A stretch of 64,000 nucleotides of DNA, from NCBI RefSeq assembly GCF_902809835.1, contig NZ_CADDWM010000015.1, positions 124,001 to 188,000 on the forward strand, read 5' to 3'. Within the stretch, counting starts at the first letter, position 1; each line of letters opens with the position of its first letter. Under the pieces are notes generated by a model. It saw only the letters and a list, made by a program, of their open reading frames with translations. It was not told the origin of the DNA and searched no databases. Both the position numbers and the translations under genes were made by a program. Below, piece after piece: positions 22,165 to 30,492 of this stretch. Source of the stretch: Agromyces sp. Marseille-P2726. GTDB taxonomy: Bacteria; Actinomycetota; Actinomycetes; Actinomycetales; Microbacteriaceae.

Positions 22165-22289
22165 CGGCGGGCGTAGCCCGACGCGTATCGAGGTCAGGCG
22201 TCTCGATACGCGGCGCCTGCGGCGGCGCTACTCGACGACCGGCGAGTCGCGCGTCTCGATACGCGGCGCCTGCGGCGGCGCTACTCGAC
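22155..22289. repeat. Palindromic repeat cluster, target of the IS110 element
   Basis: The same intergenic repeat family: CCGAGTAGCGGCGGGCGTAG, GACGCGTATCGAGGTC, CGTCTCGATACGCGGCGCC, then GCGGCGGCGCTACTCGACGACCGG, and a second half copy. The unit is interrupted at 22289/22290 by the IS110-family element; the remaining part (starting GACCGGCGAGTCGCGCGG) resumes at about 23611 and runs to 23655 just before ybaK. Confidence 0.8.
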
Positions 22290-22526
22290 ATTGAGAATGG
22301 TGGTGGCGGTCTCGGGCTGGGTCTGACCTGCTACTCGACGGACTCGTTGTGATGTCATTCGGCCGATTTGTCGGCCCTGCTCGGGGCTTGTCGATCACGT
22401 CGGTTCGGGAGACCGGGCCGGGCGTGGGATGTGACCTAATAGGACCCTGTCCGCCGACTCTTCAATGTCTTGTCCGCCCGGCCCGGTGCGGTCATCCGAT
22501 CGATCACTCGAGAGGAGACACCCATC
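22290..22526 (+). ncRNA. Candidate bridge-RNA region of the IS110 element (left end)
   Basis: Upstream of an IS110-type transposase, the left end is where bridge RNAs are encoded in characterised members. Visible here: GCTACTCGAC at 22330-22339, identical to the target-side sequence at 22280-22289; ATAGGACC at 22439-22446, identical to the element's right end at 23600-23607; and the hairpin GGCCGA-TTTG-TCGGCC (22361-22376). The order (target-like match first, donor-like match later) fits the target-loop then donor-loop layout. No expression evidence. Confidence 0.4.
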
Positions 22527-23603
22527 ATGCTACCCACCCCGAACGCGCCCGTCCCGGGCACGACTGTCGTCGTCGGTGTCGATACGCACACGGACACCCA
22601 TCACGCGGCAGTGCTTGATCTGAACGGCCGGCTCGAAGGCGACGCCGCGTTCCCGGCGACGCCGGCCGGTTACCAGGCACTGGTGGACTGGGCCGGCTCG
22701 TACGGGATCATCGACCGGATCGGGGTCGAGCTGACCAGCTCGTACGGTGCCGGCTTGACTCGGGCGCTGACCGGTGCAGGGATCCACGTCCTCCAAGTAA
22801 ACACCACCGACAAGGCCACCCGCGCCCGACGCGGCAAGGACGACCGCAGCGACGCGATCGCTGCCGCGCAGAAAGTCCTCGCCGGGATGGCGACCGCGAT
22901 CCCGAAGGACACCACCGGTGTCATCGAATCGATCCGGATGCTGACATTGGTGCGGAATTCCGCGGTGAAGTCCCGCACGCAGGCGTTGAACCAGATCAAG
23001 GACCTCCTCGTTACCGCGCCCACCCCGCTACGGGAACAACTCCGCCGATTCAGCCTGCCCACGATCGCGAAACACGCGGCCGCACTCCAACCCGACACCG
23101 GGCGGTACGCCGATCCGGCACACGCAGCCGAGCATGCCCTGAAACGTCTCGGTCACCGCGTCGCCGCCCTGAACGACGAGATCACCGCCGCAGATCAGGA
23201 ACTACGCGCCCTGACCACGGCGACCGCACCAACTCTGCTCGCTCGTCCCGGGCTGGGCGTCCACACCACCGCCCAGTTCCTGATCACCGCCGCCGAGAAC
23301 ATCGACCGGATCACCAGCGACGCCGCATTCGCCAGACTCTGCGGAGCCGCACCCGGCCCAGTATCGTCCGGACAAACCCACCGGATGCGACTGCACCGCG
23401 GCGGCGACCGGCAAGCCAACCGAGCGCTGCACATGATCATCATCGGCCGGATGAAGAACGACCCCGACACCCGCGCCTACATCACCCGAAGACTCACCGA
23501 AGGCCTCTCAAAACGCGACACCATCCGCGCCCTGAAACGCTACGTCGCCCGCCAAGTCTTCAACGACCTCAAAACCGACCTCACCAAGAATCGACATCCA
23601 TAG
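22527..23603 (+). CDS. IS110-family transposase (DEDD recombinase)
   Basis: Transposase of 358 residues with an N-terminal RuvC-like DEDD domain (VVGVDTHTDTHHAAVLD, then KDDRSDAIAAAQ) and a C-terminal Transposase_20 domain containing the catalytic serine region (RPGLGVHTTAQFLITAAENIDRITSDAAFARLCGAAP, SSGQTHRMRLHRGGDRQANRALHMI). The ATG is preceded by GAGAGGAG. The reading frame is intact, so the element may still be mobile. A in third-base positions is more frequent than in neighbouring genes, in line with foreign origin. Confidence 0.92.
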   Translation: MLPTPNAPVPGTTVVVGVDTHTDTHHAAVLDLNGRLEGDAAFPATPAGYQALVDWAGSYGIIDRIGVELTSSYGAGLTRALTGAGIHVLQVNTTDKATRARRGKDDRSDAIAAAQKVLAGMATAIPKDTTGVIESIRMLTLVRNSAVKSRTQALNQIKDLLVTAPTPLREQLRRFSLPTIAKHAAALQPDTGRYADPAHAAEHALKRLGHRVAALNDEITAADQELRALTTATAPTLLARPGLGVHTTAQFLITAAENIDRITSDAAFARLCGAAPGPVSSGQTHRMRLHRGGDRQANRALHMIIIGRMKNDPDTRAYITRRLTEGLSKRDTIRALKRYVARQVFNDLKTDLTKNRHP

Positions 23604-23659
23604 GACCATCGACCGGCGAGTCGCGCGGCCTGCGGGGGCGCTACTCGACGACGGGGCCG

Positions 23660-24142
23660 CTATTCGGGCTCGCTGATGTCGGCGACGGTCGCATCGAACG
23701 CCGCGATGAGCCGGTCGGCGTCGACCCAGAGGCTGCGACCGTGCTCGCCTGCGCCCATCGAGATGCGCCGGCCCACGATCGTCTCGTCCACGACGACCGG
23801 CCATGCGGTCGTGGAGCCGAGCGGGGTGATCGTGCCACGCTCGTAGCCAGTCGCCGCGAGGGCGTGCGCGGCATCCGGGAGCTGGATCTTGTTGACGCCC
23901 AGCAACGCGCGCACCTTGGGCCACGAGATCTTGCGACCGCCGGGCACGAGCGCGAACACGTACGTGTCGTCGCTCTTCTTCAGTACCAGCGACTTCACGA
24001 TGTCGCCGGGCGTGATGCCCAGCAACTCGGCGGCCTCTTCCAGGCTGCGCGCGGGCGGACGCTCGATGATCTCGACTTCGAGACCGCGGGCCGCGGCGTC
24101 GGTTCGCACCCGTTCCGAGCCGGTCAGCGGCGCATCGGCCAT
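23660..24142 (-). CDS. ybaK: YbaK/EbsC-type aminoacyl-tRNA deacylase
   Basis: Trans-editing protein that hydrolyses mischarged tRNAs (Cys-tRNAPro in YbaK). The 160-residue product has the EbsC/YbaK motifs: RSLEEAAELLGI, PGDIVKSLVLKK (with the catalytic-site Lys), VPGGRKISWPKVRALLG, and GYERGTITPLGSTTAWPVVVDETI. The ATG is preceded by GGAGGAC at suitable spacing. It is read toward the IS110 element; its stop lies a few bases from the remnant repeat. Confidence 0.9.
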   Translation of the reverse strand: MADAPLTGSERVRTDAAARGLEVEIIERPPARSLEEAAELLGITPGDIVKSLVLKKSDDTYVFALVPGGRKISWPKVRALLGVNKIQLPDAAHALAATGYERGTITPLGSTTAWPVVVDETIVGRRISMGAGEHGRSLWVDADRLIAAFDATVADISEPE

Positions 24143-24233
24143 GTCGTCCTCCACAGGTCGTCCTCCTCGGAATCCTAGGCGCGCGATCGCGCGCGTGGGC
24201 GGGGCGGTCGAGTTCTCTGGGAGAATCGAGGGG

Positions 24234-25394
24234 ATGCCTTCACCAGACACGATTCCCGCGGCCCCGCTCTCGATCGGTGGCATCCGACTCGACGCTCCCG
24301 TCGTCCTGGCGCCCATGGCCGGCATCACGAACACGGCGTTCCGTCGGCTGTGCCGCGAGTTCGGCGCCGGGCTCTACGTCTCCGAGATGATCACCTCACG
24401 TGCGCTCGTCGAGCGCACGCCCGAGTCGATGCGGCTCATCACCCATCACGAGTCCGAGACGCCGCGCTCCATCCAGCTCTACGGCGTCGACCCGAAGACG
24501 GTGTCCGAGGCGGTCACCATGCTCGTTGCGGAAGATCGCGCCGATCACATCGACCTGAACTTCGGATGCCCCGTGCCCAAGGTCACCCGCAAGGGCGGAG
24601 GTGCAGCGCTTCCGTGGAAGCGCGGCCTCTTCCGCGACATCGTCGAGGGCGCCGTGCGCGCCGCCGGCGACGTCCCGCTCACCGTGAAGATGCGCAAGGG
24701 CATCGACTCCGACCATCTCACCTATCTCGAGGCCGGGCGTATCGCCGAGGGGGCCGGCGTGGCATCCGTGGCGCTCCATGCCCGCACGGCCGCCGAGTTC
24801 TACTCGGGCGAGGCCGACTGGTCGGCCATCACGAAGCTGAAAGAAGTCGTGACGAGCGTTCCCGTCCTGGGCAACGGCGACATCTGGTCGGCCGACGACG
24901 CCCTGCGCATGGTCGCCGAGACCGGGTGCGACGGCGTGGTCGTCGGCCGCGGTTGCCTCGGCCGGCCATGGCTGTTCGGAGATCTCGCTGCGGCGTTCCG
25001 CGGCGATCGCTCGCCGGGCTTCGAGCCGTCGCTCGGGCAGGTCGCCCAGACCTTCCGCCGCCACGCCGAGCTGCTCACCGAGTTCTTCGACAGCGAAGAG
25101 CGCGGATGCCGCGACATCCGCAAGCACGTCGCATGGTACTTCAAGGGCTATCCGGTCGGCGGCGAACTGCGGGCTCGGCTCGCCACAGTCGAGTCGCTCG
25201 CCCAGCTCGAGGACCTGCTCGGCACGCTCGACTGGTCGATGCCGTATCCCGGGGAGGGCGCCGAAGGTCCGCGCGGCCGGGCGGGCACGCCGAAGCAGCC
25301 CGCCCTTCCCGAGGGCTGGCTCGCCTCGCAAGAGCTGGTGGGCCACGATCGCACCACGCTCGTCGACGCCGAGCTCGACACGAGCGGCGGCTGA
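24234..25394 (+). CDS. dus: tRNA-dihydrouridine synthase
   Basis: FMN-dependent reductase that converts uridine to dihydrouridine in tRNA D-loops. The 386-residue product shows VVLAPMAGITNTAFRRLCREFG, IQLYGVDP, the catalytic Cys within NFGCPVPKVTRKGGGAAL (about residue 113), MRKGID, HARTAAEFYSG, and GNGDIWSADDA, all typical of the Dus family. GAGGGG precedes the ATG. Its stop lies two bases before the dgt start. Which of DusA/B/C it is cannot be judged; actinobacterial genomes usually have one DusB-like protein. Confidence 0.94.
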   Translation: MPSPDTIPAAPLSIGGIRLDAPVVLAPMAGITNTAFRRLCREFGAGLYVSEMITSRALVERTPESMRLITHHESETPRSIQLYGVDPKTVSEAVTMLVAEDRADHIDLNFGCPVPKVTRKGGGAALPWKRGLFRDIVEGAVRAAGDVPLTVKMRKGIDSDHLTYLEAGRIAEGAGVASVALHARTAAEFYSGEADWSAITKLKEVVTSVPVLGNGDIWSADDALRMVAETGCDGVVVGRGCLGRPWLFGDLAAAFRGDRSPGFEPSLGQVAQTFRRHAELLTEFFDSEERGCRDIRKHVAWYFKGYPVGGELRARLATVESLAQLEDLLGTLDWSMPYPGEGAEGPRGRAGTPKQPALPEGWLASQELVGHDRTTLVDAELDTSGG

Positions 25395-25396
25395 GG

Positions 25397-26653
25397 GTGC
25401 GCGATCGGCTCTTCGGCGGGTACGACGACGCCGACACCGAACGATGGCTGCCTGAACATCACACGAGCAGGCGCAGCGACTTCGCGCGCGACCGGGCGCG
25501 GTTGCTGCACTCCAGTGCGCTCCGGCGGCTTGCGGCGAAGACCCAGGTGCTGAGCCCCACGGCAGGGCTCGACTTCGCGCGCAACCGCCTGACGCACTCG
25601 CTCGAGGTCGCGCAGGTCGGCCGTGAGCTGGCGGCGAGCCTCGGACTCGACCCCGACGTCGTCGATACCGCCTGCCTGGCGCACGACCTCGGGCACCCGC
25701 CGTTCGGGCACAACGGCGAACGCGCGCTCAACGTCTGGGCAGCAGACATCGGCGGGTTCGAGGGCAATGCGCAGACGCTCCGCATCCTCACTCGGCTCGA
25801 GCCGAAGGTGTTCGGCGACGACGGCCGCAGCTACGGTCTCAACCTCACTCGGGCGAGCCTCGACGCGAGCTGCAAGTATCCATGGCCCGAGGCGAGCTCA
25901 GTGGTCGATCCGAGCGGGCGTGCGAAGTTCGGCTTCTACCGCGATGACCTCCCGGTGTTCGAATGGATGCGGGCCGGCGCTCCCGAACGACGGCTCTGCA
26001 TCGAGGCCCAGGTCATGGACCTGGCCGACGACATCGCCTACTCGGTGCACGACTTCGAAGACGCGATCGTGAACGGCTATGTGGATGTCGCGGCGCTCGG
26101 CGCACGCGTCGACCACGACGCGCTGGTGTCGTCGATGTTCGAGTGGATCGGCGGGGCCATCCCACATGATGAGCTCATCGCCGCGTTCGACCGGCTCGAC
26201 TCGCTCGAAGGCTGGCTCGACTCATGGAGCGGCAGCAGGCTCGAGCAGGGGCAGCTCAAGAACCTCACGAGTCAGCTCATCGGGCGCTTCGCGCATGCCG
26301 CAACGGATGCCACGCGCTCGGCGTTCCCCTTGGCGAGCCTCATCCGGTTCGATGCCGACGTGGTCGTGCCGCGTGAGATCCAGGCCGAGATCGCCGTGCT
26401 GAAGGGCATCGTGGCCGCGTTCGTGATGTCGAAGAACACCCGACAGCCGATCTACGCGCAGCAGCGGCAGGTGCTCACCTCGCTCGCCGACGTGCTGTTC
26501 GAGGCGGGCGACCAGCACCTCGATCCGGGCTTCGCCGCCGACTGGAGGGCGGCCGGCGACGACGGCATGCGCAAGCGGGTCATCGTCGACCAGGTCGCGA
26601 GTCTCACCGACCAGTCCGCGCTCGCGTGGTACGAGCGGCTGGTGCAGCGATGA
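25397..26653 (+). CDS. dgt: Deoxyguanosinetriphosphate triphosphohydrolase-like protein (HD domain)
   Basis: HD-superfamily phosphohydrolase that converts dGTP (or other dNTPs) to nucleoside and tripolyphosphate. The 418-residue product has the N-terminal HTSRRSDFARDRARLLHSSALRRLAAKTQV region, then RNRLTHSLEVAQVGREL (first His) and CLAHDLGHPPFGHNGE (HD motif). GTG start two bases after dus. dnaG follows 42 bases downstream, giving the common actinobacterial dus-dgt-dnaG order that pairs nucleotide-pool control with replication. Confidence 0.93.
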   Translation: MRDRLFGGYDDADTERWLPEHHTSRRSDFARDRARLLHSSALRRLAAKTQVLSPTAGLDFARNRLTHSLEVAQVGRELAASLGLDPDVVDTACLAHDLGHPPFGHNGERALNVWAADIGGFEGNAQTLRILTRLEPKVFGDDGRSYGLNLTRASLDASCKYPWPEASSVVDPSGRAKFGFYRDDLPVFEWMRAGAPERRLCIEAQVMDLADDIAYSVHDFEDAIVNGYVDVAALGARVDHDALVSSMFEWIGGAIPHDELIAAFDRLDSLEGWLDSWSGSRLEQGQLKNLTSQLIGRFAHAATDATRSAFPLASLIRFDADVVVPREIQAEIAVLKGIVAAFVMSKNTRQPIYAQQRQVLTSLADVLFEAGDQHLDPGFAADWRAAGDDGMRKRVIVDQVASLTDQSALAWYERLVQR

Positions 26654-26695
26654 TGCCGGGTCATTGGTCCCGCACAGAGAACTAGGATGAGGCGC

Positions 26696-28582
26696 ATGGC
26701 GGGCCGGATTCGACAGAGCGACGTCGATGAGGTGAAGGCCCGCACGAACATCGCCGATCTCGTCGGCGAGCACGTGAGTCTGAAGCCCGCCGGGGTCGGC
26801 TCGTTGAAGGGCCTCTGCCCGTTCCACGACGAGCGAACACCGAGCTTCCATGTGCGACCGCAGCTCGGGTACTACCACTGCTTCGGCTGCGGGGAGTCGG
26901 GCGACGTGTACACGTTCCTGCAGCGCATGGATCACCTCTCGTTCACCGAGGCGGTCGAACGGCTCGCCGGGCGCGTCGGCTACGAACTGCATTACGAAGA
27001 CGGCGGGCCGGCATCCGACCACGGCAACCGTGCGCGACTGCTCGCGGCGAACCAGGCGGCGTGGGAGTTCTTCGTCGAGCGCCTCGGGTCGCCCGAGGCC
27101 GAGCCGGGTCGCCGTTTCCTCGGCGAGCGAGGGTTCGACGCCGACGCCGCTCGCCGGTTCGGCGTGGGCTTCGCCCCGAAGAGCTGGGACGCGCTCACGA
27201 ACCACCTCAGGGCCCGCGGATTCACGACCGATGAGCTCGCGGCATCCGGCCTCGTCTCGCAGGGCGACCGCGGAGTGTACGACCGGTTCCGTGGGCGGCT
27301 GATCTGGCCGATCCGCGACGTCACGGGCCAGACGGTCGGGTTCGGCGCCCGAAAGCTCCTCGACGACGACCCGGGGCCGAAGTACCTGAACACTCCCGAG
27401 ACCGCGATCTACCACAAGGCGCAGGTGCTCTACGGCCTCGATCTCGCGAAGCGCGACATCGCGAAGACCCGCCGGGTCGTGCTCGTCGAGGGCTACACCG
27501 ACGTCATGGCGTGCCATCTCGCCGGGGTGACGACGGCGATCGCGACGAGCGGCACATCATTCGGGGTCGAGCACATCAAGGTGCTGCGCCGGGTGCTCGG
27601 CGACGACTCCGGCGTCGGAGAGGTCGTGTTCACGTTCGACGGCGACGCGGCCGGGCAGCAAGCCGCCATGCGCGCCTTCGTCGAGGAGCAGCGGTTCGCC
27701 GCGCAGACGTTCGTGGCGGTCGCGCCCGACGGCCTCGACCCGTGCGACCTCCGGCTTGCGCGCGGCGATGCGGCCGTGCGCGCGCTCATCGAGACGAAGA
27801 CGCCCATGTTCGAATTCGTCATCAGGCACACGCTCGCGCGCTACGACCTCGAAACGGTCGAGGGCCGCGTCGCGGCGCTTCGGGCGGCGGCCCCCGTCGT
27901 CGCCGAGATCCGCGACCCGGCGCTCCGCCCGGGCTACACCCGCGAACTCGCCCGCATGCTCGGCATGGAGCTCGGCGAGGTGACGCGCGCCGTTCGTGGC
28001 GCCGGTGGTCGTGGGGTGAAGGTCGCGGGGGAGCGGGGCGGCCAGAAGGCGACCAGCGCGTCAGAGCCTCCGGCGCAGCCTCCGACGGTGATGGATGCGC
28101 CCAACCGGCCGTTCTCGATCGCCGACCTGCCGAACGACCCCTCGACGCGACTCGAGCGCGACGCGCTCCAAGCCATGCTCCAGTACCCCGACCGCGTCGG
28201 CGCGGATCGGTTGCGCAGCGCCGTCGACAGCCGGTTCGGGAACGCTTCGCTCGCGGTCGTGCGCGACGGGATCGCGTCGGTGCTCGCGTCATCCGACTCG
28301 GTCATCCGCGTCGACCGGGTCGTCGAGGAGGTGCCCGCGCCGTTCGCCGATCTCGTCCGGCAGCTCGCCGTCGCCCCGGTGCCGCAGCGCAGCGAGGCCG
28401 AGCTCACGGTCTACGTGCAGGGCGTCGTCGGATCCCTCGTGGATCGGGAGCTCCTCCGACAGAAGTCCGAGCTGCTCGGCCGGCTTCAGCGCACGGATCG
28501 CTCGGATACGACGACCTTCGCGTCCCTGCAGCGCGCCCTCGTCGAGCTCGAGGCCGAGCGCCGATCGCTGCGCGCAGACTGA
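26696..28582 (+). CDS. dnaG: DNA primase DnaG
   Basis: Synthesises RNA primers at the replication fork. The 628-residue product has a CHC2 zinc-binding domain (Cys41, His44, Cys62, Cys65 in CPFHDERTPSFHV and HCFGCGESGD), the RNA polymerase core with TOPRIM motif VVLVEGYTDVMA (near 261) and FDGDAAGQQAA (near 313), and a C-terminal DnaB-binding domain after a low-complexity linker (about 440-475). The second in-frame ATG was chosen because GAGG precedes it; the first adds three residues. Confidence 0.96.
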   Translation: MAGRIRQSDVDEVKARTNIADLVGEHVSLKPAGVGSLKGLCPFHDERTPSFHVRPQLGYYHCFGCGESGDVYTFLQRMDHLSFTEAVERLAGRVGYELHYEDGGPASDHGNRARLLAANQAAWEFFVERLGSPEAEPGRRFLGERGFDADAARRFGVGFAPKSWDALTNHLRARGFTTDELAASGLVSQGDRGVYDRFRGRLIWPIRDVTGQTVGFGARKLLDDDPGPKYLNTPETAIYHKAQVLYGLDLAKRDIAKTRRVVLVEGYTDVMACHLAGVTTAIATSGTSFGVEHIKVLRRVLGDDSGVGEVVFTFDGDAAGQQAAMRAFVEEQRFAAQTFVAVAPDGLDPCDLRLARGDAAVRALIETKTPMFEFVIRHTLARYDLETVEGRVAALRAAAPVVAEIRDPALRPGYTRELARMLGMELGEVTRAVRGAGGRGVKVAGERGGQKATSASEPPAQPPTVMDAPNRPFSIADLPNDPSTRLERDALQAMLQYPDRVGADRLRSAVDSRFGNASLAVVRDGIASVLASSDSVIRVDRVVEEVPAPFADLVRQLAVAPVPQRSEAELTVYVQGVVGSLVDRELLRQKSELLGRLQRTDRSDTTTFASLQRALVELEAERRSLRAD

Positions 28583-28661
28583 GCGGCATCCATTTCGACG
28601 GCGCCGCACGCGCTTCGGTTGCGTCCAAGGTTGCACTTCCATAAATATTGCGTCGTGCGGG

Positions 28662-28677
28662 CCTGCGGCCCCGCAGG
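28662..28677 (+). terminator. Hairpin downstream of dnaG
   Basis: CCTGCGG (28662-28668) pairs with CCGCAGG (28671-28677), followed by TTT. It lies about 80 bases after the dnaG stop and 95 before the next gene, so it probably ends the dus-dgt-dnaG transcript. The short loop lowers confidence. Confidence 0.45.
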
Positions 28678-28771
28678 TTTCCCGGGCCCGTGTGCTACCT
28701 CTGGGGGATACGACAACGCGAGGCGGTTCGCTGCTGCGCGTTTCAGTCCTGACAGGAAGAGGTAGACGGAT

Positions 28772-30406
28772 ATGTCATCCGCATCCACGAACCGGCGCCG
28801 CGTGATCGTCGCGGCAGCCGGTGTCTCGGTGGCGGCCCTCGCCCTTGCCGGCTGCACGGCTGGCGGCGGCGGGAACACCGAGGGGGCCGGCGGCACGCTG
28901 ACCATCGGCACCACCGAGCAGATCACGGCACTCGACCCCGCCGGCTCGTACGACAACGGCTCATTCGCCGTCATGAACCAGGTGTATCCGTTCCTCATGA
29001 ACACCCCGTACGGCAGCCCCGATGTCGAACCCGACATCGCGGAGTCGGCGGAGTTCACGTCGCCGACGGAGTACACGGTCACACTGAAGCCGGGCCTCAA
29101 GTTCGCCAACGGCAACGACCTCACCGCATCCGACGTGAAGTTCACGTTCGATCGCCAGCTCGCGATCGCCGACGAGAACGGCCCGTCGTCGCTGCTGTAC
29201 AACCTCGAGTCCACCGAGGCGGTCGACGACACCACCGTCGTGTTCACGCTGAAGACCGAGAACGACCAGATCTTCCCGAAGATCCTGTCGAGCCCCGTCG
29301 GCCCGATCGTCGACGAAGACGTCTTCTCGCCCGACGAGCTCACGTCCGACGACGACATCGTCGCCGGCAACGCGTTCGCCGGCCAGTACGTGATCACGAG
29401 TTACGACTTCAACAACCTCGTCGCCTACAAGGCGAACCCCGAGTACCAGGGGCTTCTCGGCGAGGCGAAGACCGAGACGGTGAACGTCAAGTACTACACC
29501 GATGCCTCCAATCTGAAACTCGACGTGCAGGAAGGCAACATCGACGTCGCGCACCGCACGCTGTCGGCAACCGACATCGACGACCTGCGCGGCAACGACA
29601 ACGTGAAGGTCGTCGACGGCCCCGGTGGCGAGATCCGCTACCTCGTCTTCAACTTCAACACGATGCCGTTCGGCGCCACCACGCCCGAGGCCGACCCGGC
29701 CAAGGCCCTCGCCGTCCGCCAGGCCATTGCCGACCTCATCGACCGCGACGCGATCTCGGAGGACGTCTACAAGGGCACGTTCACGCCGCTCTACTCGTAC
29801 CTGCCCGAGGGCCTCACGGGTGCCACCGAGTCGCTCAAGGAGCTCTACGGTGACGGCAACGGCGCTCCCGACCCGGCCAAGGCCGAGGAGCGTCTGACGG
29901 CCGCGGGCATCACGACGCCGCTGCCCATCTCGATCCAGTACGTGGCCGAGCGCTACGGGCCGTCGTCGAGCGACGAGTACGCGGTCATCAAAGACAACCT
30001 CGAGTCGAGCGGGCTGTTCACCGTGAACCTGCAGTCGACCGAGTGGGTCCAGTACTCCGAGGACCGCGTCGCGGACCTGTACCCCGCCTACCAGCTGGGT
30101 TGGTTCCCCGACTACTCCGACGCCGACAACTACCTCACGCCGTTCTTCCTCACGGAGAACTTCCTCGCGACCCACTACGACACCCCCGAGGTGAACGACC
30201 TGATCCTCCAGCAGGCCGTCACCGCCGATGAGGCGGCTCGCACCGCCCTCATCGAGGAGATCCAGGACAAGGTCGCGGCCGACCTGTCGACGATCCCGTA
30301 CATGCAGGGTGCGCAGGTGGCCGTCGTCGGCACCGACGTCGAGGGCGCGGAAGACACGCTCGACGCGTCGTTCAAGTTCCGCTACGCGGCACTCTCGAAG
30401 GGCTGA
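28772..30406 (+). CDS. Peptide-binding lipoprotein of an ABC importer (SBP family 5)
   Basis: Extracellular binding component for peptides or related solutes, 544 residues. The N-terminus is a lipoprotein signal: RRR, hydrophobic core VIVAAAGVSVAALA and lipobox LAGC with acyl-Cys28, followed by a Gly-rich linker. The mature part has SBP_bac_5 features: ITALDPAGSYDN, YTVTLKPGLKFANG, LTASDVKFTFDRQ, AIADLIDRDAI and NTMPFGAT. It heads a five-gene cluster and is separated from the permease genes by a strong hairpin. Substrate class (dipeptide, oligopeptide, sugar) cannot be read from sequence. Confidence 0.92.
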   Translation: MSSASTNRRRVIVAAAGVSVAALALAGCTAGGGGNTEGAGGTLTIGTTEQITALDPAGSYDNGSFAVMNQVYPFLMNTPYGSPDVEPDIAESAEFTSPTEYTVTLKPGLKFANGNDLTASDVKFTFDRQLAIADENGPSSLLYNLESTEAVDDTTVVFTLKTENDQIFPKILSSPVGPIVDEDVFSPDELTSDDDIVAGNAFAGQYVITSYDFNNLVAYKANPEYQGLLGEAKTETVNVKYYTDASNLKLDVQEGNIDVAHRTLSATDIDDLRGNDNVKVVDGPGGEIRYLVFNFNTMPFGATTPEADPAKALAVRQAIADLIDRDAISEDVYKGTFTPLYSYLPEGLTGATESLKELYGDGNGAPDPAKAEERLTAAGITTPLPISIQYVAERYGPSSSDEYAVIKDNLESSGLFTVNLQSTEWVQYSEDRVADLYPAYQLGWFPDYSDADNYLTPFFLTENFLATHYDTPEVNDLILQQAVTADEAARTALIEEIQDKVAADLSTIPYMQGAQVAVVGTDVEGAEDTLDASFKFRYAALSKG

Positions 30407-30435
30407 CAACGGACTAGAGTCGTTGAAGCTCGACG

Positions 30436-30469
30436 ACGGGGGCGACCTGCTACCGCGGGTCGCCCCCGT
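30436..30469 (+). terminator. Strong hairpin between binding protein and permease genes
   Basis: ACGGGGGCGACC (30436-30447) and GGTCGCCCCCGT (30458-30469) form a perfect 12-bp stem with a 10-base loop, followed by TTCCCC. Such hairpins within ABC operons stabilise the binding-protein message or partly terminate, so that the binding protein is made in excess of the permease. Confidence 0.7.
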
Positions 30470-30492
30470 TCCCCTGTACCCCTGAGGATCCC

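Larger units (their letters stand above)
22290..23609 (+). mobile_element. IS110-family insertion sequence
   Basis: An IS110-type element of about 1.3 kb inserted in a palindromic repeat. Left flank ends CTACTCGAC; right flank continues GACCGGCGAGTCGCGCG, a sequence found uninterrupted at 22237. Long non-coding left end (22290-22526), short right end (23604-23609) and no terminal inverted repeats or evident target duplication are IS110 traits. The left boundary may instead lie at 22339, where a second CTACTCGAC occurs. Confidence 0.8.
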
